Shown: positions 1 through 11,507 of the stretch, piece by piece
Numbering within the stretch: position 1 is the stretch's first letter
Layout of the letters: each line of letters opens with the position of its first letter
Assembly (NCBI GenBank): GCA_023375675.1
Contig: JALQBC010000018.1
Coordinates: 620,001 to 684,000 of the forward strand
DNA from: Cytospora piceicola
Lineage: Eukaryota > Ascomycota > Sordariomycetes > Diaporthales > Cytosporaceae
DNA: 64,000 bases
Reading direction: 5' to 3'
Made by a program: the position numbers and the translations under genes
The notes under the pieces: model-generated
The model's input: the letters and a program-made list of their open reading frames with translations, nothing else
What the model was told of the DNA's origin: nothing
Databases searched by the model: none

Positions 1-326
1 AGTTTCGGACCGAACGGTATATCAGGTGTCAGGTCGGTAAATGGCTCCGGTGGACATGACGCCATGAGGGAATGGCCACAGGGCTCTTGCTCGCCGTCGG
101 TGCTTGAGCGCTCCAGGAGCCAGGGTAGATGATCCATACATGGCCTCTCGAGACTAGAGAAGCGATAATCCGTGGTCAGCAAGCATCCTCTTCCCATCAT
201 GCCATTCACATCGCCGGTGGTCAAGAGCCTCAGCCGTAGTAGTGGTCGCCGGAATCTCTCTCGTTGTGGAACGATCAGGACATAGGGTATGTCATTTCCA
301 GGTGGTGACTGTGTAGGGAGAAGGAA
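1..326. other. 3' flank of the bZIP gene
   Basis: This stretch lies downstream of the bZIP stop codon (minus strand) and probably carries its 3' UTR and polyadenylation region. I see no open frame, RNA gene or repeat here that can be supported. Confidence 0.5.
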
Positions 327-1175
327 TCACTGATGGGGAGGAGATGAATAGGGATGAGATGGGTTTCCGTACGATAAAACGAAGTCAATGCCCGCCTGGT
401 CATAGTCTATGCCCGACTTTCTCTGAGGCCCATTCGAATATGCTGTTGGTGAGTAGCGACGAAGACCGGCAGCATGCTGGTTCGGGCTGATGCCACCAGG
501 CGGCGACGTCCCTTGCATCGCGGTAGTCGTACTCATCGCTGACCCTGGTGGTGGTGTGTAAGATGTGTTCTGCGTGGATGTAGACGCGAGCCCGTAGCTA
601 CCGGATCCGTTGACGGATGCCGAACTGTTGCTACCGACATACGGCCCAGCTGACGGGTCACTGCAATTGTCGTCCATCGTGGCAGTCGGTCCTGATATTG
701 ATAAGCCATTCTGCTGAAGCACAACCTTGAGTGAACGGTTTTCCTCGGCCAGGCGCTCCTTGTCCTGGCTCACGTTGGAGTAGATTTCCTTCAGCCGAAG
801 CACTTCATCCTCGAGGGCTTTGATGTAAAACTCTTTACGTTCGCGGTGAGTCCTGTTGCCATCCGGTCAGTCGGGAAGGCCCAGTGCATGACAATTGACA
901 GTCTCATCTTACCTTTGTGCTTGTCGATTAAGCTCTTGCCGCCTCGTCAGGGCGGGCTTGCTGTCTGGTTTTGGGCCACGGCGTCTTGTTGGTTGCCCAT
1001 CCCTTGTGAGTCTCTTTTCTGTCAAATTATTGACCAAGCCGAGCCCCAGAGGGTTATTCTCGTCATGGGATGACGGCACTTGGTCATGAGATGGCTGTGC
1101 GCCATATGCGATTCCTGTACCCACTCCGCCGTACTCATTCTTGATGTTCGGCGGAGACATGGATGATGATGCCAT
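327..1175 (-). CDS. bZIP transcription factor, AP-1/Yap-like
   Basis: A nuclear DNA-binding dimer is predicted. Exons are 1175-913 and 852-327, with a 60-bp intron (912-853, GTAAGA...ACAG); the joined protein is 262 aa. The splice falls inside an Arg codon in the middle of the basic region. The basic region (about residues 78-92) reads RRQELNRQAQRTHRERK, giving the bZIP pattern N-x2-A-Q-x3-R, and continues into a leucine-zipper helix starting ALEDEVLRLKEIY. The C-terminal half is low complexity (Ser/Gly/Thr/Pro), as expected of an activation region. The Phe found in the Yap/Pap1 signature NxxAQxxFR is His here. The frame stays open upstream to about 1370 and residues coded by 1284-1176 look protein-like (Tyr/His/Pro/Gln rich); an acceptor-like CGAACAG ends at 1285, so an additional 5' exon and a longer N-terminus are possible. 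Target genes cannot be inferred. Confidence 0.88.
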
Positions 1176-4100
1176 GTTGGGCAGGGGGCGATGCTCCAGG
1201 GCTGGAGCGAGATGTTTGAAGCCTTGCGAATGGCGTAGAGCCTGTGGGGGCTGCGGCGTATAGCGATGATACGAGTGTTGATACCTGTTCGAAGGGTATG
1301 AACATGCAGCAACTGCTACACGGAGTACAGAGTCAGCCATCTGGCTCTTTGGGTTGCGCGCCCGTTGCATGCCACTTGAGTCATAACGGGAGCCATATCA
1401 AACTTTCCTCTCCAGCTCCCACCGAGATTGAGAGGTTTAAGTATCGTGGCTCCGGAAATGTAGATACGGAATAGCACAGGAGGAAATAAGGAAGTGGACT
1501 GGAAAGAGAAAAGGGGCATGGTTGCGCGTTCAGGAGGGGCGCTGAGAGAGAGAGAGAGACAATACACCTACAGTACAACCGGAGCAGATTGGCGCAGATC
1601 TGAGGATGCGGTGACTTAGGGATACTGGGCCTCGGTCGAAGCCCCTTACTTCGACTTGCGACTCGAGGAACGCGCTGGTACGGTAGGGCTGGAGACAGGA
1701 GCGCAGATTCAGAGTCTAGATTTCGACGACAGTCGAAAGGAGTCTGAAGAGAACCTGAGGTTCAAGGGGATCTTTCACACAAAGGGGTGTCGAAGCTCTT
1801 GTCATTGACAGCCGAGGTGCTGAGTGAGGCCGACAAGCTAAGTCTGCGCTGAGGCTGTACAAGCTGACCTCCGACAAGGCGAAGGTATGTAGCGCGACTG
1901 ATGTGAGATCCGGCGTGAGTAGGTGAGGGAGGGATTGGAGGTATGAGGCTGGAGGCCAGTGAATCCTGGATGGCGTTTGCCTTGTGCCAACGGCGAGAGT
2001 ACCTGCCACCTCTAGGGTCCACGGGTACTCCTTAGTAGTGATATGTGCACGGATATGCTGTTCAATGGCCGAGGCTATGTGCTCGGCGGCTGTGGTCCAA
2101 GGAAGGCGTCCTGGTCGGTAGACGGCAAGGCGTCTTTAGTCCACGGCGTTTGTGATCCGTGATTGGAAGATGTGTAAGTGTAAAGAACAAGTTCCCTATA
2201 AAGGACACGGCAGCATTGGATAGATGTCGTGGGCTCAAAACGTCTTGGCCCTTGAGGATAGTGTGTCGAAGATGATCCGTTGCAGCGGGAACCTTGGATA
2301 GTGGCAAGGAGCTTATTCAGCGTGTCGGTTGTCGACCCGCTTTCCGGAGTATTCCCAGCACCCGGGGCTAAGAGCTAACACTTACGTGTGTGCGCTTGGC
2401 AGTAACCGCGATAGTGCTCGGTGTGGCTTGCAGGGAACTTCAGCTCGACAATATTTAGTGTAGAGACGTTTCTTGCAACAACGCAGTCATTTCTTTCGGA
2501 TCTGACCGTGTTGGGAAGCCTCAGAACGAAATACAGTAAGCAGTACTGAGTAACGAATGCTACACTGTAGTTGGAACTCCATCTCTGCCCAGATCCACGA
2601 ACTTGGACGGCCCCGTCAAGTCGTCACCTCGTACGCCAGGCTCTGCAGGTGAAGACCTCAACAGCTACACCAACAACAATAGAGGTTGCTCAGGAGGTAT
2701 CGATAAGCCAAAGGTGCGGCCCCCAAGTAATAATGCCGGATTACGGAACTTGTTGGACCCTTGAAATCGTCTTTGCCCGTGTCCGCGGCATTACCATTGG
2801 GCCACCGCCTTCCTCACTCACACCCCGGGCCTCCCCTTGTGTGCCCGCCAAAAGTAACGATGTCCGTGTGGAGGGAACAATACTTGGGAAGCCGGCGGTA
2901 GAGGTCACAAGACCACATCTCCTAGGCTTCCAGCGAACAGGTGCAATTCAGACGTAGGCGAGCAAAGCTGCCATACCCTCTCTTTGGTTCGTCGAGCCCC
3001 CCGGATCTGCCCGGATCGACGAAGGCTCGTGGCCTCTGCCACTTGGAGGATCTCAATGTAATGGGGCTGCCTCTTTCCTACTATTGTGCCTCGACTTCGT
3101 CAGCACCAACAATCCTGCCCCTGTGACACACTTACATCCGTCTGGAAACGTCCTATAAATCGCCAGATCTTCACGACTGCGGCAAGCCAACCCTCCAGTC
3201 GTACTGTGCCGCAAGATTTCTTTTGTGAAAGGCTTCAGTAGATTTGTTTTGGATCTGATAGCGATGGACAGCAGTGACGAGAAGCCATATATACTGGCAT
3301 CGCCAACCCGGATGCAAAAATGAAGTCAAGGCTGGCATTCGGAGCTGTCTTGAACCGAGGATGGATAGCCCCCGGGTACAGACCAGCATCTTCGCTCTCA
3401 TCAGTCGTCGGGAGAGGTCGTGGTTGGTGTCTAGGCTGCTCCGATGTGGACACAAGTCTTGATAGACTTCTGAACAGTGGCCCGGATGGAGTCCATATTC
3501 CGAACCGCATGCACAGCAGAGACGACAGTGTCATTCGCCGCATCCATCGTCAAGTTCGTCCGGGGGGCGATGGTAGGACAGGGACGACCCTGCCATGGCC
3601 GACACTGGATGCTTCCATGGCGAAGTCAAGTAAATGAGAGATGGAGAAAGAGAAAGGTGGTCACCCTCGGAATTATCCTCTACTTCTTAGCACGCGAGGT
3701 CACTAGAACCTCGCGGAAGCCGGTCGGGCCATACTGCATTTCCAAGACCTGCAAGGACAGGCGCTTAGCTGCAAGGAACCGAGCAACATATCCCCATCAC
3801 GACAACACCGCTCAACCGACGATCATCTTCTCGATGCTCACATGTGCAGAATCGACGGTTGTTCCCGAGGATGTTTGTATCTCTCGGGTCCGAGGAAACG
3901 ATCTGCTTGCCGCCTCGAGAAACCTCCATAATCAATCAAGAATGACCTCGTGCTGATCCCCCGCGCCCTCTTGTTATGAAGCGTCGATCTTGGGAGAAAA
4001 AAAGTACCAACAGGTTATCTTCTTCTTCCGGGCCTCGAAAATAAGGCCCGGCGAGGCGCATGACGCCTGCCTACCCGCCGTGCCTTGCCACGGCCTGTAC

Positions 4101-4882
4101 CTTGGTAGCCAGTCACCCCCAAAGGTAACACAGCAGGGACCTCGAGTCCTCGTTGGCTACATACCTTCATAGCCGACCTGACCGGAGCAATCTGACCGGC
4201 AGATCTTTCCTCGTGTAGCGAAAAAGCTAGATAACGGGGAGCGGCATAGTGTCGGCTTTATGAGACTGCGGCTGTCGATGTTGAGTAACGGGTGACGGGC
4301 GCTCCAAGTCGCCGTTGATATCGGCTTGACAACAACAGCTGCGGCTGTGAGTGTGGGTGTAAGTCAGAATAAGCACTACTTGTACACCATACCCCTGGCT
4401 CTGTTGAACGTCAGGCTGGTCTTGATTGCAGATCTGGTGGAGTATGCGTTCCTCCCGTCAACAAAACAGTCTCGTGTCCCTTCAGGAACAGAGGTGTCTG
4501 CTGTTTCGAGCCGTTAACCAACTTGAACAGCTCAAGAATGTCACGGATCAACAGTTGCAACAGGGTTTCCGAACAGTCCATCGAGCAACTATCTTGATGA
4601 CGTCAACGAATCTCCGTGCTCCCTCATTCTCCCTCCTAAGGAGGCCGACCTGATCATCAATCATCACTTGATGATCCCATGGGAGGAACTCCTCATCTCG
4701 TACCCCGTCTCGTACCCCCAACAGAGCGAATCCCACCTAATACATACTGTGTATCTGGACTATTAGTCAAACTCTCTTAAGCAAGTGCTGCCATAAAGGT
4801 GGGAGCACATGCCGCCAAGCACAAACAATACACAACGGCAATAGCTAGAACCGACCTTTCCAACCCTTCGCGTCTATTGTCT

Positions 4883-4902
4883 CACACACACACACACACA
4901 CA
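4883..4902. repeat. (CA)10 microsatellite
   Basis: A perfect CA dinucleotide run in the spacer between the bZIP and kinase genes. Confidence 0.95.
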
Positions 4903-7900
4903 TGCCTAACTCCTTGTCAGACCTGCCCTACTGCACATAGTGCTAATGCACAGCACGCAGCCACTGGGTCATCGTGAGTGATCTCCAGGGGGGCGATCCA
5001 TCGAGGTTTCGCTTTGCCTTCCAACCCCAGGCTAAGCCTCTGTTGTGCAGTTGCTACCTATGCGATCACTCGAGATATACGCGGCTTTCGAGTACGTCAG
5101 CGCCAGTCCCGACGTACTTACCCTGTACAGATACGTCTCGCAAGGACATACATAGCGTCAGGCCAAGCGGACGGGCATCGCATAACACTAACCCCCGCAA
5201 AGCAACCACACGACAAGCTCGAGTCATGGCGGCATCCTCTTCCGTAGAGTGCTTGCAGGCTTATCTGTCTGGGTGGACTTCCCCGCGACGTCCTTCGACC
5301 ACTTTGCTTTGACGTGGCCCGTCCCGGAAGCGGATGTGGAGATATTGCGTCTGGATCTTGGAGTTCGGAGCTTGCATCTTGGAGGTTTGTGGGGAGGACA
5401 TTGGAGGGTGCAGGAGGGACGATATGCAGCTTGTGGCCCCTAGACAGCATTCAGCTTGCCTCTTCTGACTGACTCGGCTTCGAGTTTCTGAGAGATGATG
5501 AGGAATCGTCTCGTGCTCCTTTGGGATTGGTATACGAGACGTATGATAAGTCCTTGTGGTCTCGGACTCGGCAGGGACTCCCAGGCAGTGAGTGATGGGC
5601 AACAGTAGCCTGTCCTTCCCATTTTCAAGTGGATGTGGATGGTGTGCGGTGCTCAAAATCTCGATGGCTTTGTCGTAGACGAAGTAGACACCATCACCTG
5701 GGCAGCTCGAGCTCGTCCCCAAGGGGTGTGTTGGTGGAAGGGAGCTAGAACGCAGGGTAACCCCACGTTTTAATATCGACTGTGAAACATGGCGTATGCC
5801 AGAATTACACAACCGCAGGGCCAACAGCTGCGACAACTCATTCGATGAGTTTGTCTTGATCGTCCGGAAACTAGATTTTTCAAGGAAGCATTAGCTTCGA
5901 GGACTCGAGTGTTGATGACATGGGTATAGTTTGGCACGTGAGTGATGTCTCCGTTGTCGTGCCCCAATCTCAAGATGCGAGGCCGGTTGCGACGCCATCC
6001 TGGGATCAACGGTAGTCCTAGAATCCGTAGAATGTGAGGGGCACAGATGTACGAAAGTAGGGGCCACCACATCGTAGATCATCCTCCAGGTGACCGGAAC
6101 AACATCCGCCAGCGAATCGGCAGTGATACCTTTGTGGGGGATATCACAAGTGACAAGTAAATTGGGGTATTGACCCCATCATCACTCGATGGGTGGGCAG
6201 TTATGATGAGATTCCCGAAATGTGCACAGGCAATGCACACCGCTCCAGTCCATGGACAGCGTTTGCATGTTGGTTGACTTACATATTCCACAACCATCCA
6301 CCACTTCAAAACCAATGATTTTCCATCAATCTTGCGGTAAGAATTTGAGGGCTGATCAAAACACATTCGCGATATCACATCCTACTCTCAACCTTCTTTT
6401 CGTGCTGATGAAATATTCCGATCAGCTCCTGGGAAACGGAAGGGTATAAATCCTGAGCATATAACCAAGAAGGGCGTTGCCGTGATCATCCTGGTGGGCA
6501 TCATTGATGGAGACTGAGACATGCATGGACCTCATATAGTCTCACACCATTTGATCCATCAGGATCTAAAGAGGGCATGCGAAACGTAAAATGAGGCCAA
6601 CATACAAATGTCACATTGGTCATCATTGACCGGGAGCAACGGCAACTCTCCAATTTGGATTGACTGCTTCCCTCTTAGTGTTGAAGATGTTCTTGTGGTC
6701 GATCGTAAATATTGGGGGATTAGAACAAAAGATTCATGGTATCCATGAATGGTGATAAACAACACAAAGACTGTGCAATTGCACTCCCATTGAGACCATG
6801 CCTGTAACCTCAGAACTGCCCGGAGCGGCTTGCTATACATCAGTCGAATATGAGGACCGAGGCACACATGTGTTTCGTGACAGCAGACATTCTAGGCGAG
6901 TTAATGCAAATGCGCTACATCGATTGGCTCTTGGAAACACAGCTGCTGCGGTTATGCCTTGCAGGAATACGTGTACATTGGATGGAAGTTGCGAAGCCGG
7001 GTGCCGTCCTTGTTCTGGAAAAGGCCGAGGACAAGCTCATGACCGCAGTCTGGAGGTAGGCCTGGGAAGATAGACGCATTGGCCAAAGAAAGTATGATGC
7101 TGGATGCCTCATTCCCCACCATGCAGGTTTTGCGGGAAGAGTGTACCAGTGCAGAAGGTGGGATGAGTGGTGTGCAGTGGCGTCCGTCCGGCGGTGGAGG
7201 AGGGGTCTCAGGAGACGGGGGCCGCGCGGGATCACGGAAAACTGTGGGCGGATATCAGTGCGTTCAGATCGCGCGGGCGGACACAGAGCGGGCACAGAGC
7301 GGCATTGTCAGCCGCTCTGAAGCTAGAAGGTCCCAAAGCCGTCACACTCGTACTGTATTGTGTTGTCCCTTAACTGGGCTGATGGGTACCATGGGCCAAA
7401 GAAAGCTCCACGTTTGGGGCAAAGACAGGTTCCCAATTTCGTGTTCGTCTCTCTGCGGTCACGCCCCGCCAGGTGCCGGCCCTTGAGTGACATGGCATCC
7501 CGTGTTGGTTCCGGAGAAGAGAAACGTCAGCTGTCAACAACGGAGATGGTCGCGTATAAGATGTCGACAATATCGCTGCCAAAGAAAGATAAGCCCATGC
7601 TGGACAATCATGTTTCGAGCCTATGTTGCGCAAATAGATCATTGTCTAGCTCAGCGCGGCAGCTCTGACAGTCTGTAACGTCCGGCACGACGAGAGATGC
7701 CCTTGGTAGAAGCATGCCTTGTAGCAACCTTGGTTCAAGTGGCCAGGATCACCCAGCCCTTGTAAGTGCTGGCCTGCCCAGGTGGTCCAAGGGATGGAAG
7801 AATGACGGTTGTGAGGGGTCAGGCCGCGGACTAACTCGCAAGACTACGGCATGGCCTGCAGATAAGGTACAGTAGCCATCTCACCGGCATGATGCAGGCT

Positions 7901-8896
7901 GCGATGCTGGGTGCAAAGCCGACCATACAGACTGTCCATAACGGTGAACTAGCGTGTTGTCTCGACCGACTGACTTCCACAGCTGTGGTTGTACCAGTCG
8001 GCGGTAGCGATGGTGTTGAGTGTCATCATGAGGGCTTGGGAAGAAATTTAGCCGGTATAGCATGGCATGGCGTGGCGTAGGTAGTAGTGTGTGTTTGTGT
8101 GTGTGTGGTGAAATCGAGATTGTTGGACTCAGCACCAACGAATGGCAGCAATTCCTGGGGGCTCCGGATGTAAAATCATCGTAGTATCGAGCTTGAAGAT
8201 CCAGAAGCATGACCGTAGTCGAGACATTGTGGGATTTGCACGAGTGAGGCTCGAAGCCTATTCGTCCCGGGGAGGTGAGAAGGTTTGGTAGCCTTTACGT
8301 GAAGCTGCATGTCTTCACAGTAAAAATCCGGCTCCAAGTAGACACCCTGTACGACAGGCTCATGCAAGCATGGTGCCGTGTTGACTCTGCACCAGCCTGC
8401 CGTTGCTTGACTCTCGGAGGTTATCGGTCCACTGAGGAACAGACTGTGTAGTATGTGAATACGTATATATGCAGCATTACCACAGTGCGTTCCTGTGTTA
8501 TAGCTGAGCAGCCCGGAGTCAACCGTGAGGTTGTCTGCAGCCTGGTACCAGCTGAGGTAAGAGGGGGTGATGTGATATGGGAGAGGGGATGGGACAAGGA
8601 TTGGAGGTGCGACATTGTTTCGTTGTCGGTAGATTGTGGCAGTACATGGAGGAGCGTTCTGAGGGGAGGACGAGGTCACGCTGGCAGGCTGGCCGTGCTT
8701 GGAATGTAGATCGCTTGGGGGATGGTGTCGCATCTTTAAGAGGCTGGAGGGCTGAAAAAGAGACTTGGATGACTCCTGGTTCTCGACGGCTACTTTGGCA
8801 GTCCTGGTGATCCGAGACAGACATCGTAGCTTGGCGATGGAGAAGACGAAGCAAGATCAACAATATATACCCAGGTATACAGATCCGTTCATTCGT

Positions 8897-8920
8897 AACT
8901 ACCTAGGTAGGTAGGTATGT
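8897..8920. repeat. TACCTAGGTA palindrome with GGTA repeats
   Basis: The sequence contains TACCTAGGTA, a perfect decamer palindrome around an AvrII core, followed by GGTAGGTA. The same motif recurs across the window's spacers. Confidence 0.85.
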
Positions 8921-10194
8921 ACTGTACTGACAGTACCAGAGAGGTATCCATGGGTGTATGTGTGTTGTGGTTTAAGTACGTAGCAGAATTGCTGCTTTGA
9001 TGAGGACTGTGTGACGATGCTGAAGAAGTTGATGATGAAGGGGGTTGATGATGAGCACATGGGTGATATCCGTGTCACTGTGCCAACACATCTACGAACT
9101 CCCCGGTATGGATGGGAAGGCAATTAATTGCTGAAGAGAGTCGTAAAGTATGTATGTTCCTTCTTCTCTCGGGATTTGTACATACTGTGGTAGTAAGAGA
9201 AAGCAAAATCAACCCCCTCCTTCCCCTTCACTGCAAGCTGCAGGTGCGATTGTACATAATAATCTGTACGGAAATGCCTAAGCAAGTAGCGGATACTCGT
9301 ATATGAATGAGGAAGACGGCGGGCAAAGGCGTACCCAATACCAAATGCTGCGTATTTGCGGGGTCCACCCCTGCAATTTTATGGGCTCTTGATTGGTGTC
9401 AAGAACCCAAACTCACCCAGGGGCAGGGGCGAAATGCACGTGCCATGTTGCCTGTATCTGTGCCTGCTCCGTAAAAAAAAAAGGAAGGGTAAGAAAAAAT
9501 AACAAAGAAATAGAACAAGCAAAAGGAGAAAGCAACTTTGGCGGAAAGCACGAACAGCGGAACAAAACAAAACTGGAGGAACTAACGATATTGTGGGTTA
9601 GCAGGTAGGCAGGTTGGAAGGGCGTGCTGTGGTATGCACCCTGTTGACGAGTACTAACGGATCCGTACATAGGTTTTACTGTGTGCCGCACTGCCGGTGG
9701 ACAACACTCGCTCTGTTCTTCTTCTCATCATCCGTCTCTTCACGACCTGGACTGGACTGGACTGGACGTACCTGGCTCAGGTTGCTGGTTTTTGCCTTCA
9801 TCAATGTTAGACAATCCCCAGTTGACTACCTAGATAGATTATGGCCCCCACAGCAACTTAACGCACAGATTGGCCCAGAAGAAAGAAGAAGAAGAAGAAC
9901 AAGTAGGAGGAAACCGAAGAAGGAAAGAGAGAAAACACACAGATACAGTCCCGCTTCTGCAATCGTTGGACTGCTGCTGCATCACTATCAACATCGGTTT
10001 CTGCCTCACTTGCCGCTTACTGTACATATCTAAGTAGTTTCAAGGTTTTTTGGGGTCGGTCGCCCACCTGCCACCATTCACCTGATCCTCTCTTCCTTTG
10101 TTCTCCTCTGTTAGCGCATGCTGCTCGCCGTAGTGGATCGCAATAACAGGTCCACAAGACCAAGCAGGGATCTATGAAATGCGCCTTACCGCAA

Positions 10195-10322
10195 ATAGGT
10201 ATCTAGGTAGTCTAGCCTACCATTCTGTTTACCTACATAGGTACGTACCGTAGCGCTAGTATCTATCTACATAGGTACCTAGTCTACCCAGGTACCTAGG
10301 TATCTAGTTAATTGGTACGTAC
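10195..10322. repeat. Cluster of CTAGGTA/GGTACC palindromic motifs
   Basis: About 130 bp made largely of variants of TACCTAGGTA, AGGTACCTAG and GTACGTAC, lying about 1.1 kb upstream of the rim15 start. Similar clusters occur at 49.4, 60.1, 61.3 and 61.7 kb. Confidence 0.8.
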
Positions 10323-10879
10323 TAATTGTCACTGTCACTACTGCCCACCTGGGCACTGCTACCCACTGTTCCAGCCCAGCCCCGTGCGCTCGTACCGCAC
10401 CGCAGTTATCCGCACTCACCAAACTAACTTGACATCCCTCCCTTCCAATGGATGTACTGCGCTCATTGACGGATTGATTCTTCGATTGATTGACTTGACT
10501 TGACGGGACGGACGGACGGACTGACAAGAGTGGTTGAATGATCCCCCCAGATCAGCGTCCAAGTCAGTAGACCACCTGCGAGAAGAGAAGAAGAAAGAAA
10601 GCCCACAGTAAAAGCCGACCTGCCGAAACACACCCAAAGAGTCAGTCAGTAGTCAGTCAGTCAGGTCAAAACGGGCGAAACCAAACCTGGGCATACTGTT
10701 ATCTACTGGGCCTGGGGGCACACACCAAAGGACTTTGTCGCACCACCGACCGAGACACCGAAAAGAGACCACCTGCAGACCACAGTCCAACCAACCAAGT
10801 CCACACACAGCCCAGCTGGCCGATATCTTTTTTGGGTTGCCTATGCGATCCTGACGCAAACCTTCTCGTCCTCGTCTAT

Positions 10880-10923
10880 CCTCGTCCACATCCTCGTCCA
10901 CATCCACGTCCACGTCCACATCC
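10880..10923. repeat. Imperfect hexanucleotide repeat (CCTCGT/CCACGT/CCACAT)
   Basis: Tandem imperfect six-base units, pyrimidine-rich on the plus strand, in the probable leader or promoter of rim15. Confidence 0.85.
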
Positions 10924-11087
10924 TGCGCTCCACAAAATCTCCTTCAAGTCCGACTCTTGACCTTCGCAGCAGAGAGACATCATCGACGTCAACATCAGCT
11001 ATGTCTCGGGTCGCCATAGCCTGTTTGATGTAGCTCTGGTCTGTTCCTGCCAGACACTCCTGTCTCTGGCCGGGCTGCCTGTCCAGG

Positions 11088-11137
11088 CTACTACCACTAT
11101 TACTACTGTTACTACTACTACCAGTACTACTATTATT
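11088..11137. repeat. Imperfect TAC/TAT trinucleotide repeat
   Basis: A run of TAC, TAT and related triplets in the probable rim15 leader. Confidence 0.85.
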
Positions 11138-11301
11138 CCTTCTTCCCGAGTACTGACTGACTGTCCTGCTGCTTGCATACACTGCTGCTGCTGTTGCTTG
11201 CCGCCGCCGACCTCACTATCGTCAAGTCCTCGCCCGCCGCGTCCCATTCCACGCATTCCATCCCGCCGGCCACCTTACCCGCTTGGACACGTCAATTCTT
11301 C

Positions 11302-11427
11302 ATGACCTTTCCTACAACCCACGCGTTTGCCGCTTCTGCTACGACCTTCAATAAGTCCACCACGACTCCAACGCATCAATCGCTACCGAAACATCGCCCG
11401 TCGACTTTACAAAGCAACCACAGATGA
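11302..11427 (+). promoter_or_regulatory. uORF 1 upstream of rim15 (41 codons)
   Basis: An ATG-initiated frame in the probable 5' leader of the kinase gene. Its start context is weak (T at -3). Its TGA (11425-11427) overlaps the ATG of the next uORF as ATGA. Function as a translational control element is inferred; the transcript start is not known. Confidence 0.45.
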
Positions 11428-11507
11428 GCTGCTCCAGGTTTCTTCTGTCTTCCAAGCCCAACCCCCAATGGATACAGATCCGACAAAGCTGGCTCCGCCG
11501 GCGGTGA
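11424..11507 (+). promoter_or_regulatory. uORF 2 overlapping the rim15 start codon (27 codons)
   Basis: This frame starts at 11424 inside the uORF 1 stop and ends at TGA 11505-11507, past the kinase ATG at 11468, in another frame. If the leader is unspliced here, ribosomes must leak past it to reach the kinase start. Its start context is weak (C at -3). Confidence 0.45.

Larger units (their letters stand above)
1176..11467. other. Long gene-poor spacer and rim15 5' leader
   Basis: About 10 kb without a gene that I can support. Open frames are short, overlap on both strands and show no recognisable domain. It contains a (CA)n run near 4883, a (TG)n tract near 8088-8107, a GAA-rich tract near 9883-9930, TACCTAGGTA-type palindromes at 8897-8920 and 10195-10322, and from about 10.04 kb a pyrimidine-rich plus strand with hexanucleotide (10880-10923) and TAC-type (11088-11137) repeats that looks like promoter and leader of the kinase gene. 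Protein-like scraps on the minus strand at 5.26-6.4 kb may be a decayed gene. Confidence 0.5.

Noticed and set aside
6850..7059. 69-codon plus-strand frame with helix-like composition
   Set aside because: Reads somewhat like protein, but is short, isolated, without splice partners or known similarity.
8176..8733. 185-codon minus-strand frame
   Set aside because: No domain, overlapped by similar-length frames on both strands.
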